A DNA stretch of 35,751 nt from positions 1 through 35,751 of the forward strand of contig RGDM01000029.1 in NCBI GenBank assembly GCA_009918675.1, read 5' to 3'. The notes under the pieces were generated by a model that saw nothing but the letters and a program-made list of their open reading frames with translations, was not told where the DNA came from and made no database searches. The position numbers and the translations under genes are program-made. How positions within the stretch are numbered: position 1 is the first letter of the stretch; each line of letters opens with the position of its first letter. Below, piece after piece: positions 1-8,713 of this stretch. The DNA comes from a bacterium. Lineage in GTDB: Bacteria > Bdellovibrionota_B > Oligoflexia > Silvanigrellales > Silvanigrellaceae.

Positions 1-495
1 AGTGAGTTTTTGAATTTCATCGCCGCTGCGCTTCACTTCATCTTCCGACCAACCGTGCTCCTTTTGAGCAGCCTTTGCTTTGGTATTGCCTTCTTGGCGA
101 TGATGACGCACAGCAACCTTCGCCTCTTCGCCAATTTTCTTAACCTGCTTGGCGATATCTTTACGGCGCTCCTCAGATAAAGCTGGAATTGGGACGCGGA
201 TGATTTTGCCATCGTTGTTTGGAGTGTAACCAAGTCCAGAGGTCAGAATTGCCTTCTCAATTGCCGTCAATTGAGATTTGTCGAAGGGGTTCACAGTGAT
301 TAAGCGTGGTTCGGGAGTTGCGAGGGTTGCAACCTGATTCAATGGAACGCGCGAGCCGTAGGATTCAACTCGAACATCGTCGAGAAGGTTTGTCGAGGCA
401 CGACCCGTCCGGATTTTAGTCAAATCGTCTTGCAGAGACTTGATAGATTTTTCCATGCCTTCTTTGACTTTTGCAGTGAGTGCGTTTTTATCCAT
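1..495 (-). CDS. frr: Ribosome recycling factor, 3' end cut by window edge
   Basis: Ribosome recycling factor works with EF-G to split the post-termination 70S ribosome in the cytoplasm. The reading frame is open from ATG at 493-495 to the window edge, giving 165 codons of a protein usually about 185 long, so only the last ~20 residues are missing. Family hallmarks are visible: N-terminal KIRTGRAS, then ESYGSRVPLNQVA, VNPFDKS, NNDGKIIRVPIPALSEERR and KQVKKIGEEAKVAVR in order. A GAGG ribosome site sits at 504-508, about 8 bases before the ATG. lpoB lies 113 bases upstream on the same strand. In most bacteria frr follows pyrH and tsf; here lpoB is upstream, so the usual order is not kept on this side. 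Confidence 0.97.
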   Translation of the reverse strand, partial: MDKNALTAKVKEGMEKSIKSLQDDLTKIRTGRASTNLLDDVRVESYGSRVPLNQVATLATPEPRLITVNPFDKSQLTAIEKAILTSGLGYTPNNDGKIIRVPIPALSEERRKDIAKQVKKIGEEAKVAVRHHRQEGNTKAKAAQKEHGWSEDEVKRSGDEIQKLT

Positions 496-608
496 TTTGA
501 TTGACCTCGAACGAAATATTTTCAGTCAGTTGTCCCACACCAATCGCGCCCAGCGCGGGATCCCCGTCAAGGTGCATTACATAATTGCAGCGCGCCAGGC
601 TGTCCAGC

Positions 609-1226
609 TCAGAGGCCGAACTTGCTGCGACGGAACTGTTTCTTAAGTTTCTTCACCTCTGTCCAAACAATTTCAGAGGTTTCAATGTTGGTCATTCGCA
701 TTTCAACCTGGTAAGTCACCGTCTTGTAGCCATCTGCCTCGGCAACGATGCTTGAAAGTGCACCGACAAGGAAGAAATCAGCGGAGTGCTGTTTACCAGG
801 ACCTTTGGCATTGCCCTGTTTCACAACTCCAGACTGTTGATACTTGTACTCATCAAGAATCTTCTGCCGTTGCGCACCATCCAAGAAGCGCACGCGTCCG
901 CTGTTGATAAGCTCGTTGCGTACGGACTCAAAAATTGCCTTGGTATCAATTTGCTCAGAGGTGCGATTTTCAAAATCGTCGACCAACACAAACGGACGTT
1001 TGCCTTGATTCTCGCGGGAAAATTCAGGCAACCAACGCTTTGCAAGACACGAGCGAATCATCTCCTCACCGGTCAGGCGGGCATCAGATTCGTTCCATTT
1101 ATCATCAACAATTTCGAGTTTGTTTGGGTCTGCGTAATTCCCTTGGGTGGTCTGGCAGGCAGAAACAAGGCCAGCCGATACCAAGACGAGTGCTGGAAGC
1201 ATGCGCTTAACTGAATTTTGTGTCAT
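609..1226 (-). CDS. lpoB: LpoB-like lipoprotein activator of penicillin-binding protein
   Basis: 205-aa predicted outer-membrane lipoprotein of the LpoB family; the E. coli member (about 213 aa) spans the periplasm and activates the bifunctional peptidoglycan synthase PBP1b. Residues 1-23 form a lipoprotein signal peptide ending in LVSAC, so Cys24 would be lipidated. The globular part (about 60-205) carries family features: PFVLVDDFENRTSEQIDT, a KAIFESVRNELINSGRVRFLD segment, ADFFLVGALSSI and a closing strand TNIETSEIVWTE. The ATG at 1224-1226 is chosen because it gives a complete signal peptide and has GAGAGG at 1236-1241; an upstream extension in the same frame would put about 85 unrelated residues before it. 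No partner PBP gene is in the window. Assignment to LpoB rather than another member of the superfamily is by remembered motifs. Confidence 0.82.
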   Translation of the reverse strand: MTQNSVKRMLPALVLVSAGLVSACQTTQGNYADPNKLEIVDDKWNESDARLTGEEMIRSCLAKRWLPEFSRENQGKRPFVLVDDFENRTSEQIDTKAIFESVRNELINSGRVRFLDGAQRQKILDEYKYQQSGVVKQGNAKGPGKQHSADFFLVGALSSIVAEADGYKTVTYQVEMRMTNIETSEIVWTEVKKLKKQFRRSKFGL

Positions 1227-1248
1227 AGAAGTCGACCTCTCCCCGTTT

Positions 1249-1276
1249 AAGACAAAGAACGCCGGGGGAGTATATC
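1249..1276 (+). promoter_or_regulatory. Candidate promoter of nadB
   Basis: AAGACA (1249-1254) lies 16 bases before TATATC (1271-1276), about 50 bases upstream of the nadB ATG. The match is moderate. The -10 occupies the same bases as the -10 of the opposing lpoB promoter, so the two polymerase sites would exclude each other. Confidence 0.3.
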
Positions 1277-1298
1277 CGGTTGGATTCCGCAGGAGCAA
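1269..1298 (-). promoter_or_regulatory. Candidate promoter of lpoB
   Basis: Read on the minus strand, TTGCTC (1293-1298) is followed after 18 bases by TATACT (1269-1274), a good sigma70-type pair about 40 bases before the lpoB ATG. Its -10 overlaps the candidate -10 of the divergent nadB promoter. Seen by eye only. Confidence 0.5.
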
Positions 1299-1326
1299 GG
1301 CCGGACGGTTATTTCGAGGAGTGCAC

Positions 1327-2958
1327 ATGCAAGGTGAAAAATTTCTGTCGGTCGGCGAAGACCTTTCTTTTGACTTCTTGATCATTGGCAGCGGTATCGC
1401 GGGCGCCTCATTGGCACTGAAATTAGCTCGCTTGGGTCGAGTGGCAATTGCATGCAAGGAAACTCTCGGCGAAACCAACACACGATATGCACAGGGCGGT
1501 ATAGCCAGTGTTTTTCTGGAGCAGGACAGCTACGAATCGCACACCCAGGACACAATCGTCGCAGGAGCTGGCCTCTGCCACGAAGAGGTGGTGCGAAAGG
1601 TGGTAGGAGCGGGTCCACAATGCATTGAGCAACTCATTAAAATGGGAGTTCAGTTTACCCCCTCGGATGAGAAGAGTCCGGATTTTGAATATCACCTCAC
1701 CCGCGAAGGCGGACACAGTGCGCGGCGAATTATCCATGCCGACGACATGACCGGCATGGCTGTGCAAAAGGCACTCACAGAAATGCTCCGACAGAACCCA
1801 AACATCAGCATTTTTGAATTTCACACTTGCATTGATCTCATTGTGACCGACAAAGCCTGCCCAGATTTCTCTCGCAATCGCGCCCTCGGGGCCTACATCT
1901 TGGATGAGCAGCAACGGGAAGTGCGTTCGTTTTTGGCGAAGGGCACCTTCTTAGCCACCGGCGGGCATGGCAAGCTTTATCTTTATACTTCGAATCCGGA
2001 TATCGCCTCAGGCGACGGGGTTGCAATGGCTTGGCGCGCCGGGGCTCGGGTGGCAAACCTAGAGTTCATGCAATTCCATCCAACATGTCTCTACAGCGCC
2101 AAAGAAAAAAACTTCCTCATCACTGAAGCTATCCGCGGCGAAGGCGGAATTCTACTTTCGCGCAAAGGCGAGCGCTTTATGGAGCGTGTCGATCCGCGCA
2201 AGGAATTGGCCCCTCGCGACATTGTTGCGCGTGCGATCGATGCCGAAATCAAACGCACCGGCGAACCTTATGTACTGCTCGATATCTCGCATAAGCCTGC
2301 GGATTTTGTCCGTCAGCACTTTCCAAACATCTATGCAACTTGCTTGGACCTTGGGATCGACATCACCAAAGAAGCCATTCCCGTTGTTCCTGCCGCTCAC
2401 TACAGCTGTGGCGGTGTTGTCACTGATTCACGGGGTCGGACAGGAATCAAAGCGCTTTGGGCACTCGGTGAAGTCGCATGCACAGGCCTCCATGGCGCAA
2501 ACCGCCTTGCCTCAAATTCTTTGCTCGAAGGCTTGGCTTTTGCGGAATTTATCTCTCAAGACGTCGAAGGACTTTGGAACAACATCAAGGAGAACCCCCA
2601 CCCGCGCGTGCCTAAGTGGCAACTTGGCAAGGCTGCAGAACCCGACGAAATGGTTGTGGTCAGTCAGCTTTGGGACGAAATCCGCCGCACGATGTGGAAC
2701 TATGTTGGTATCGTGCGTTCAGACAAACGGCTTGCTCGCGCTGCGGCGCGGATTAGGCAAATCTCAGAGGAAATTGAGAACTACTACTGGGATGTCGTTC
2801 CTAGCCGCCCACTTATTGAAGTGCGCAATCTTGCAGCAGTCGCGTCTCTGACCATCCAATGCGCTCGCTCTCGAAAAGAAAGTCGGGGCATCCATTTTTC
2901 ATTAGATTACCCGCAATTTGACGAAAGCAACTTCCGCAAAGACACGGTCCTTTGCTGA
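1327..2958 (+). CDS. nadB: L-aspartate oxidase
   Basis: 543-aa FAD enzyme that oxidises L-aspartate to iminoaspartate, the first step of de novo NAD synthesis; NadA then condenses the product to quinolinate. The N-terminus has the dinucleotide-binding GSGIAG, followed by the family motif YAQGGIASV near residue 60. Further marks are the EGG and HSARRIIHADD segments, the flavin/substrate region with MQFHPTC and GEGGILLSRKGERFM, HYSCGGV, and HGANRLASNSLLEGLAF near residue 400; the C-terminus is the helical domain of the succinate dehydrogenase/fumarate reductase flavoprotein family. Length matches the usual ~540. ATG 1327 has GAGGAG at 1316-1321; the longer open frame reaches back into lpoB and is not needed. 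nadA and nadC are not adjacent. groES follows 110 bases downstream. Confidence 0.95.
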   Translation: MQGEKFLSVGEDLSFDFLIIGSGIAGASLALKLARLGRVAIACKETLGETNTRYAQGGIASVFLEQDSYESHTQDTIVAGAGLCHEEVVRKVVGAGPQCIEQLIKMGVQFTPSDEKSPDFEYHLTREGGHSARRIIHADDMTGMAVQKALTEMLRQNPNISIFEFHTCIDLIVTDKACPDFSRNRALGAYILDEQQREVRSFLAKGTFLATGGHGKLYLYTSNPDIASGDGVAMAWRAGARVANLEFMQFHPTCLYSAKEKNFLITEAIRGEGGILLSRKGERFMERVDPRKELAPRDIVARAIDAEIKRTGEPYVLLDISHKPADFVRQHFPNIYATCLDLGIDITKEAIPVVPAAHYSCGGVVTDSRGRTGIKALWALGEVACTGLHGANRLASNSLLEGLAFAEFISQDVEGLWNNIKENPHPRVPKWQLGKAAEPDEMVVVSQLWDEIRRTMWNYVGIVRSDKRLARAAARIRQISEEIENYYWDVVPSRPLIEVRNLAAVASLTIQCARSRKESRGIHFSLDYPQFDESNFRKDTVLC

Positions 2959-2966
2959 GCCCTCAC

Positions 2967-2994
2967 TTGACACCACTTTGAAGCCGCTTAGCCT
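2967..2994 (+). promoter_or_regulatory. Candidate housekeeping promoter of groES-groEL
   Basis: A perfect TTGACA (2967-2972) is followed after 16 bases by TAGCCT (2989-2994). It lies just after the nadB stop and about 75 bases before the groES ATG. The same -10 word occurs in the candidate promoter at 16084-16112. No CIRCE element (HrcA operator) is visible in this region. Confidence 0.5.
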
Positions 2995-3011
2995 TTCGCG
3001 CATCACGAGAT

Positions 3012-3027
3012 TGGGGTATGAGCCCCA
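3012..3027 (+). promoter_or_regulatory. Small inverted repeat in the groES leader
   Basis: TGGGG (3012-3016) and CCCCA (3023-3027) are separated by six bases. A transcript from the 2967-2994 promoter would carry this hairpin close to its 5' end, where it could stabilise the mRNA or act as an operator. The right arm reads CCCCATTC, resembling a heat-shock sigma -10 (CCCCATnT), but no matching CTTGAA -35 is seen at the right distance. Confidence 0.35.
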
Positions 3028-3068
3028 TTCATAAAAGCATCTCTGAATTGTCCATAGAGGGAGGCCAC

Positions 3069-3365
3069 ATGGCAAAGTCGATCCGTCCTTTGAATGACCG
3101 CATTCTTGTTCAACGCATTGAAGCCGAGCAAAAAACCGCTGGTGGGATTCTTATTCCCGACAACGCCAAAGAAAAGCCTGCAGAAGGCCGCGTGATTGCG
3201 GTTGGCAACGGCAAGATTCTTGAAAACGGCACCCGCCGTCCACTCGAAGTTAAAGTCGGTGACCGCGTTCTTTTCGGAAAGTGGAGTGGAACCGAAGTAA
3301 AGATCGACGGCGTCGAGCAACTTCTTGTCAAAGAAGAAGAAGTTCTTGCGGTGATGGAAGGCTAA
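3069..3365 (+). CDS. groES: Co-chaperonin GroES
   Basis: 98-aa co-chaperonin that forms the heptameric lid of the GroEL folding chamber. The sequence is typical from end to end: [11 protein letters not shown] at the N-terminus, the mobile loop with [15 protein letters not shown] (about residues 24-38) that docks on Gro[13 protein letters not shown], and [22 protein letters not shown] 3069 is chosen because GAGGGAGG lies just upstream and the protein begins at the usual place; a longer frame from 3018 would add 17 unusual residues. groEL follows after 32 bases with its own strong ribosome site, so the two form the usual operon. Confidence 0.97.
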   Translation: MAKSIRPLNDRILVQRIEAEQKTAGGILIPDNAKEKPAEGRVIAVGNGKILENGTRRPLEVKVGDRVLFGKWSGTEVKIDGVEQLLVKEEEVLAVMEG

Positions 3366-3385
3366 GTCAAAACATTTTTTAATAA

Positions 3386-5062
<1,677 letters not shown>

Positions 5063-5110
5063 TGTCGTGCGCTCGTTGCAGATCCAGGAAAATTTTCCTG
5101 CGCTCAAAAG

Positions 5111-5141
5111 AAAGGTGCCCCGAAAGGGGCGCTTTTTTTTT
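5111..5141 (+). terminator. Intrinsic terminator after groEL, probably bidirectional
   Basis: The core stem GCCCC-GAAA-GGGGC (5117-5130) has a stable GNRA-type tetraloop and can extend outwards to 5111-5136 through A-T and wobble pairs. It is followed by nine T on the plus strand. On the minus strand the flank reads CCTTTCTTTTG, so it may also end transcription of the convergent lipoprotein gene at 5174. Confidence 0.9.
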
Positions 5142-5173
5142 GAGTTGTGGGTTTGCAAATGAGTTTATGAAGC

Positions 5174-8100
5174 TCACGGTGTTGATGTGCTTGAGACCGC
5201 GCCAGAAGCAACAGTGCCTGTGCCGAGAGGAGCTGCCACACAACGGAAACCGACACGATCACTGACGATCGAAGGATTAAAGCTCAAATTAGCCGCGTAC
5301 AGCCCTGCTGCATCATTTGAATCAAATGCTCCACCTCGAGCAAATGCCGCGCCAGAAAGTGTTGCGGCATTTGCAGAAGCTGGCACAACAAAACGGCCCA
5401 GATTTTTTGTTGAAGGGCTGCTCAGAGTCAACCCAGTGCCAAAAATCATTTGGTTTGTTCCTGTGAGCACAGAAACGTCCAAATCATTCGTCACACCTGT
5501 GAAATCAACGCCCAAAGTACTGATGTCATCGCGCACCCACTGCCAAATATTCCCGGAAAAATCCCAAATCACCTCACCGTTCGATAACATATGTGTTCGC
5601 TTTTGATCTGCACCTGGGTCTGGTGTTGTACTTCCCCACTGATCCCAGGGTTTAATGGCCACCGCTGCATCGCCGGTTCCAATGTAAGCATTGAGGTCAT
5701 CGGGAGAATGATCGAGAATTTGCGCAGGAGATCCATCGGAATGACCGCGATTGAGAATTCCTGAGCCAACAATTCCCCCACTCCAGTTCGCTCTGACACC
5801 TTCCAAATTTTTTTGTATGGCGCTGCCCGGCGTGCCCGGTGTGCCCGTTGTGCCCGGTGTGCCCGGTGTGCCCGTTGTGCCCGTTGAGTTGGAGCCCCTA
5901 GGAATATTCACCCAAGGGAGACTGTTTGGTTGGCTCACAGCAGCACCTGAACCATTGTATTTCGCAGGATACTTCATGACACAAAAGTCTTTTGAAGGAT
6001 CCAACGAAGGATCGGAATTGCCAACGGACGACGAACCACTGCCAAGTTTTACGCTTGTCCCAGAGCTTGGATATCCCGGAACAGCAACATAACCTGCGGG
6101 ACATACGAATGCCGTGCGGTTCACACTTTGTCCCAACATTGCTGATTGCCCTGTGGCGTTGGTGGTTTTGATGTCAACCGTGAAAGTGGTTGCCGGACCT
6201 GCTGGCAGGTCAATCACAACAGCCAACCCCGATGCGGCAGTGCATTCGACTTTAATAATCTGCCCCAGTGTCGTTGTTGCCGTAGTTGTGTTCCCCGTTG
6301 CGAAATCACAGGTTCCCGACAAAACGCCACGGAGCTTCGTCAACGAAACAGGACTTGTGATGGTCGGAGTTAGCGGGCTGGTGCCTACCGGCGTAGCTGT
6401 CGGCGTACTTGATGACGTCGGTGTTGCCGTAGCTGTCGCCGTACTTGATGACGTCGGTGTTGCCGTAGCTATCGCCGTACTTGAAGACGTCGGTGTTGCC
6501 GGGGGGGATGAAAGCTTCACAGTCAGTTCAGAAGAGAAGCCCTCATTTCCAGCCGCATCAACCTGCCGAGCTCTCATCTTCTTGTTGCCGGTTCCTGCAC
6601 TCAATTTAATCAACGAGAAGGAAAAACTGCCGCCACCGCTGCTGCCAGCGCTGCTGCCAGCGCAGGTAGAAGTTTGCCCCGACTGGACATCGCCCAGCAG
6701 CGTCACCGTTAACCCTGATTCACATGTACCAGAAAAAGTCGAAGAAACATCGGCAGTAAAAAACACATTGTTCATCAAACTCAGCGTCCCATCGCTTAAA
6801 ACTAAGCTCGGAGCAGCAAGATCAACATTTCCAGACAACTCTTTGAGCAGAGATTCGGGGTTACCAGCGATATCAGTTTGTGTCGCAACAAAAACAACAG
6901 AAGTTCCTGACGAAATTTTAACACCTGTTTCCGCGACACCGGCAGAATTGAAACGACCTGTCACGACACCTGAATTTACCACACCGTCGCCCACGGGAGT
7001 GAAGTTGCAGTTTCCTGCGCTACACTTAATGCTGTAAGAAGCTCCAGGCTCGCCGCTCACCTGAACTTTGAAACCCGCATTGTTCTCGTTGAGGTTAATG
7101 TAGGTATCAGACAAAGCGGCAACTGAAATTGTTGGCGCTGAGGCTGGTGTCAGATCCACAACGAATGCCTTTGACTCTGCAATGAGAAAATTTCCTGAAC
7201 TATTGGCAACGCGAATACAGACTTTGAGTTTCTTTCCATCCACAATTCGCGAGTCATATGTAAGAGGAACTGCGCTGACATACCCACTCTCTTCACTAGG
7301 GCACGCTTGATCAGCTGTCATGAGCAATAACTTTGCATCTGCGCCATCTGGTGTTTTATATTGCACCAGATTTTTCTTTGCATCATATTCTTGTTTATTA
7401 ATGAAACCATCTTCCGCGCCACCCGCCAGAATAAATTCATCAACTCTTGGCTCAATGTCGTTCCATCCGAGTGGGAGAATTTTCTCAAGATGCGTGCGCG
7501 AAAGAAACCAGCGGCCAACCTCGGGTTTCACAACTCGAAATCCCTGTGTCACGTTGAGAGTTGAAACAACCGCCTCGGGATCGGACAGTGCCTCATCAGC
7601 TCCTTCTTCGTCGTCCGAAGGGAGAAGTGAAATTAAATTTCCCGCCGCAGAAAGCACGAACTGATAATTTTTAAGCGGCTTAGAGAACGCTAAAATTCTC
7701 CCAAAGGCATCCTCTTTGGGGACATTGTGAACGTTCAATTGACCAGGATCGCACAACTGAGCATCCATCATGCGGTTATTGAGTGTGTCGGTTAAAAATA
7801 TTTTAATGTCATCCGTCTTTAATTTCTGAACAAGTGCCTGCTCTAGTTTCACAGCACTCATGGCGAGCGTTGAACGTCCGGTTTCGTTCATCACAACCGC
7901 CCATTCTCCGCTTTCACCCACCTTGTAACTGCTTTCCGAATTCCATGTCCGCACGTAGCCAGGCGCACCGGTTTTGCAGAAATTTGCTGCGTCGCTTTCG
8001 TTCATGAAATCGACTTGCATGAGACTCACAACTGCTTTCAGCTGCTCGCCCGCTTTTGCTTCCAGTTCAATCGGTGCTAGTTCGAAAATATCTCGATCTT

Positions 8101-8458
8101 TGATTAAGAGTGAGTCGCTCTTAAGGACTTCATTTTCCCTGCTCAAGCGATAAGAAAGCCAGCGTTTTGAGCGTTTGAATGTGAAGTTTTTGTCTGGGTC
8201 GTTCAGCAATTTGATAGGTGGAATCGCAATCCGTGTCGCATCAGAAACTAAAGTCGTTGAATCAACGCTCGACGCCAAGTTTGAACTGGCGCCGAGTGTT
8301 TCTTTCAAAGCCTTCGACTGATCTGTCTCAGGCCCTTGCGATGAATCAAATACAAGCGAGATTTTCACAGGCACAAGTGCTGCAGTTGGGTTCTTGCTCT
8401 GCGAGCAACACACCAACAGCAGTGAGGCCATCCCTGTGACTCTCTTCCACGCCTGCAT
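5174..8458 (-). CDS. Giant lipoprotein with Ig-like region, repeats and C-terminal FGE-like domain
   Basis: 1094-aa predicted surface lipoprotein; function not recognised. A short signal peptide ends LLLVCC, with Cys17 or Cys18 lipidated. Residues about 20-425 are an unrecognised region with several cysteines. From about 430 to 650 come beta-rich, Ig-like segments with DLTPASAPTISV and QTDIAGNPES, QVDAAGNEG motifs typical of bacterial big repeats. A Thr/Pro/Ser/Ala linker (about 653-690) is built from a 12-residue repeat. The C-terminal ~310 residues begin CPAGYVAVPG and contain FCVMKYPAKY, NGEVIWDFSGNIWQWV and FARGGAFDS...DRVGFRCV, the order seen in formylglycine-generating-enzyme/sulfatase-modifying folds; the catalytic cysteines of true FGE are absent, so a binding role is more likely. 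A Gly-Thr-Pro collagen-like insert lies at about 858-878. AGGAAAG precedes the ATG. It is downstream of another lipoprotein gene. Confidence 0.85.
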   Translation of the reverse strand: MQAWKRVTGMASLLLVCCSQSKNPTAALVPVKISLVFDSSQGPETDQSKALKETLGASSNLASSVDSTTLVSDATRIAIPPIKLLNDPDKNFTFKRSKRWLSYRLSRENEVLKSDSLLIKDRDIFELAPIELEAKAGEQLKAVVSLMQVDFMNESDAANFCKTGAPGYVRTWNSESSYKVGESGEWAVVMNETGRSTLAMSAVKLEQALVQKLKTDDIKIFLTDTLNNRMMDAQLCDPGQLNVHNVPKEDAFGRILAFSKPLKNYQFVLSAAGNLISLLPSDDEEGADEALSDPEAVVSTLNVTQGFRVVKPEVGRWFLSRTHLEKILPLGWNDIEPRVDEFILAGGAEDGFINKQEYDAKKNLVQYKTPDGADAKLLLMTADQACPSEESGYVSAVPLTYDSRIVDGKKLKVCIRVANSSGNFLIAESKAFVVDLTPASAPTISVAALSDTYINLNENNAGFKVQVSGEPGASYSIKCSAGNCNFTPVGDGVVNSGVVTGRFNSAGVAETGVKISSGTSVVFVATQTDIAGNPESLLKELSGNVDLAAPSLVLSDGTLSLMNNVFFTADVSSTFSGTCESGLTVTLLGDVQSGQTSTCAGSSAGSSGGGSFSFSLIKLSAGTGNKKMRARQVDAAGNEGFSSELTVKLSSPPATPTSSSTAIATATPTSSSTATATATPTSSSTPTATPVGTSPLTPTITSPVSLTKLRGVLSGTCDFATGNTTTATTTLGQIIKVECTAASGLAVVIDLPAGPATTFTVDIKTTNATGQSAMLGQSVNRTAFVCPAGYVAVPGYPSSGTSVKLGSGSSSVGNSDPSLDPSKDFCVMKYPAKYNGSGAAVSQPNSLPWVNIPRGSNSTGTTGTPGTPGTTGTPGTPGSAIQKNLEGVRANWSGGIVGSGILNRGHSDGSPAQILDHSPDDLNAYIGTGDAAVAIKPWDQWGSTTPDPGADQKRTHMLSNGEVIWDFSGNIWQWVRDDISTLGVDFTGVTNDLDVSVLTGTNQMIFGTGLTLSSPSTKNLGRFVVPASANAATLSGAAFARGGAFDSNDAAGLYAANLSFNPSIVSDRVGFRCVAAPLGTGTVASGAVSSTSTP
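5823..5885. repeat. Seven 9-base tandem repeats encoding Gly-Thr-Pro/Thr triplets
   Basis: Seven near-identical 9-base units (plus-strand core GTGCCCGGT or GTGCCCGTT) encode a short collagen-like Gly-Thr-Pro/Gly-Thr-Thr run inside the FGE-like domain of the giant lipoprotein. The unit length keeps the frame if copy number changes. Confidence 0.9.
6393..6500. repeat. Three 36-base tandem repeats encoding a Thr/Pro/Ser/Ala linker
   Basis: Units at 6393-6428, 6429-6464 and 6465-6500 differ at only a few bases and encode 12 residues of the type TPTSSSTATATA. They form the flexible stalk between the Ig-like and FGE-like parts. Copy-number change would alter stalk length without breaking the frame. 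Confidence 0.92.
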
Positions 8459-8492
8459 TCGACTTTCCTAAACATTTTCGCACATCTCTTGA

Positions 8493-8538
8493 TTCGGGCC
8501 CGAAACGCTTTAACTGAGTCTTTTTTGAAAAAACTCAG
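8493..8538. promoter_or_regulatory. Palindrome and hairpin upstream of the giant lipoprotein gene
   Basis: TTCGGGCCCGAA (8493-8504) is a perfect 12-base palindrome 35 bases before the ATG. Next to it, CTGAGT (8514-8519) and ACTCAG (8533-8538) can pair across a T-rich/A-rich centre. They may be an operator and a leader hairpin or weak terminator. The rest of the 255-base gap to the next gene (8539-8713) shows nothing I can name. Confidence 0.35.
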
Positions 8539-8713
8539 AATCTACGAATGGTTAGAAGAAGCCTTCGAACGAAGTCTAGGTGTGGCAAAAAACTCATCCT
8601 GCCAAACGGAGTCGTGCCATGGAGGCTCCGGGTGGTCCTCGAGGTTCGATTTTTTCGATCGGGCATACCGGGTCACTCCTTGACAACGTGTTGCCCTTCG
8701 AAAATCGTCGGAA

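Noticed and set aside
1227..1481. Longer N-terminus for lpoB, reaching into nadB
   Set aside because: The extension precedes a complete signal peptide with lipobox and lacks a ribosome site; the ATG at 1226 has both.
2959..3068. CIRCE operator for HrcA
   Set aside because: No TTAGCACTC/GAGTGCTAA pair or near variant is present; only a short TGGGG/CCCCA repeat is seen.
5174..5400. Variable-region target of a diversity-generating retroelement
   Set aside because: The fold resembles such targets, but no reverse transcriptase, template repeat or Avd gene is in the window and no A-biased variable repeat is seen.
6114..7037. 307-aa plus-strand open frame opposite the giant lipoprotein
   Set aside because: It is a low-complexity antisense frame over the Thr/Pro/Ala repeats, with no ribosome site or family resemblance.
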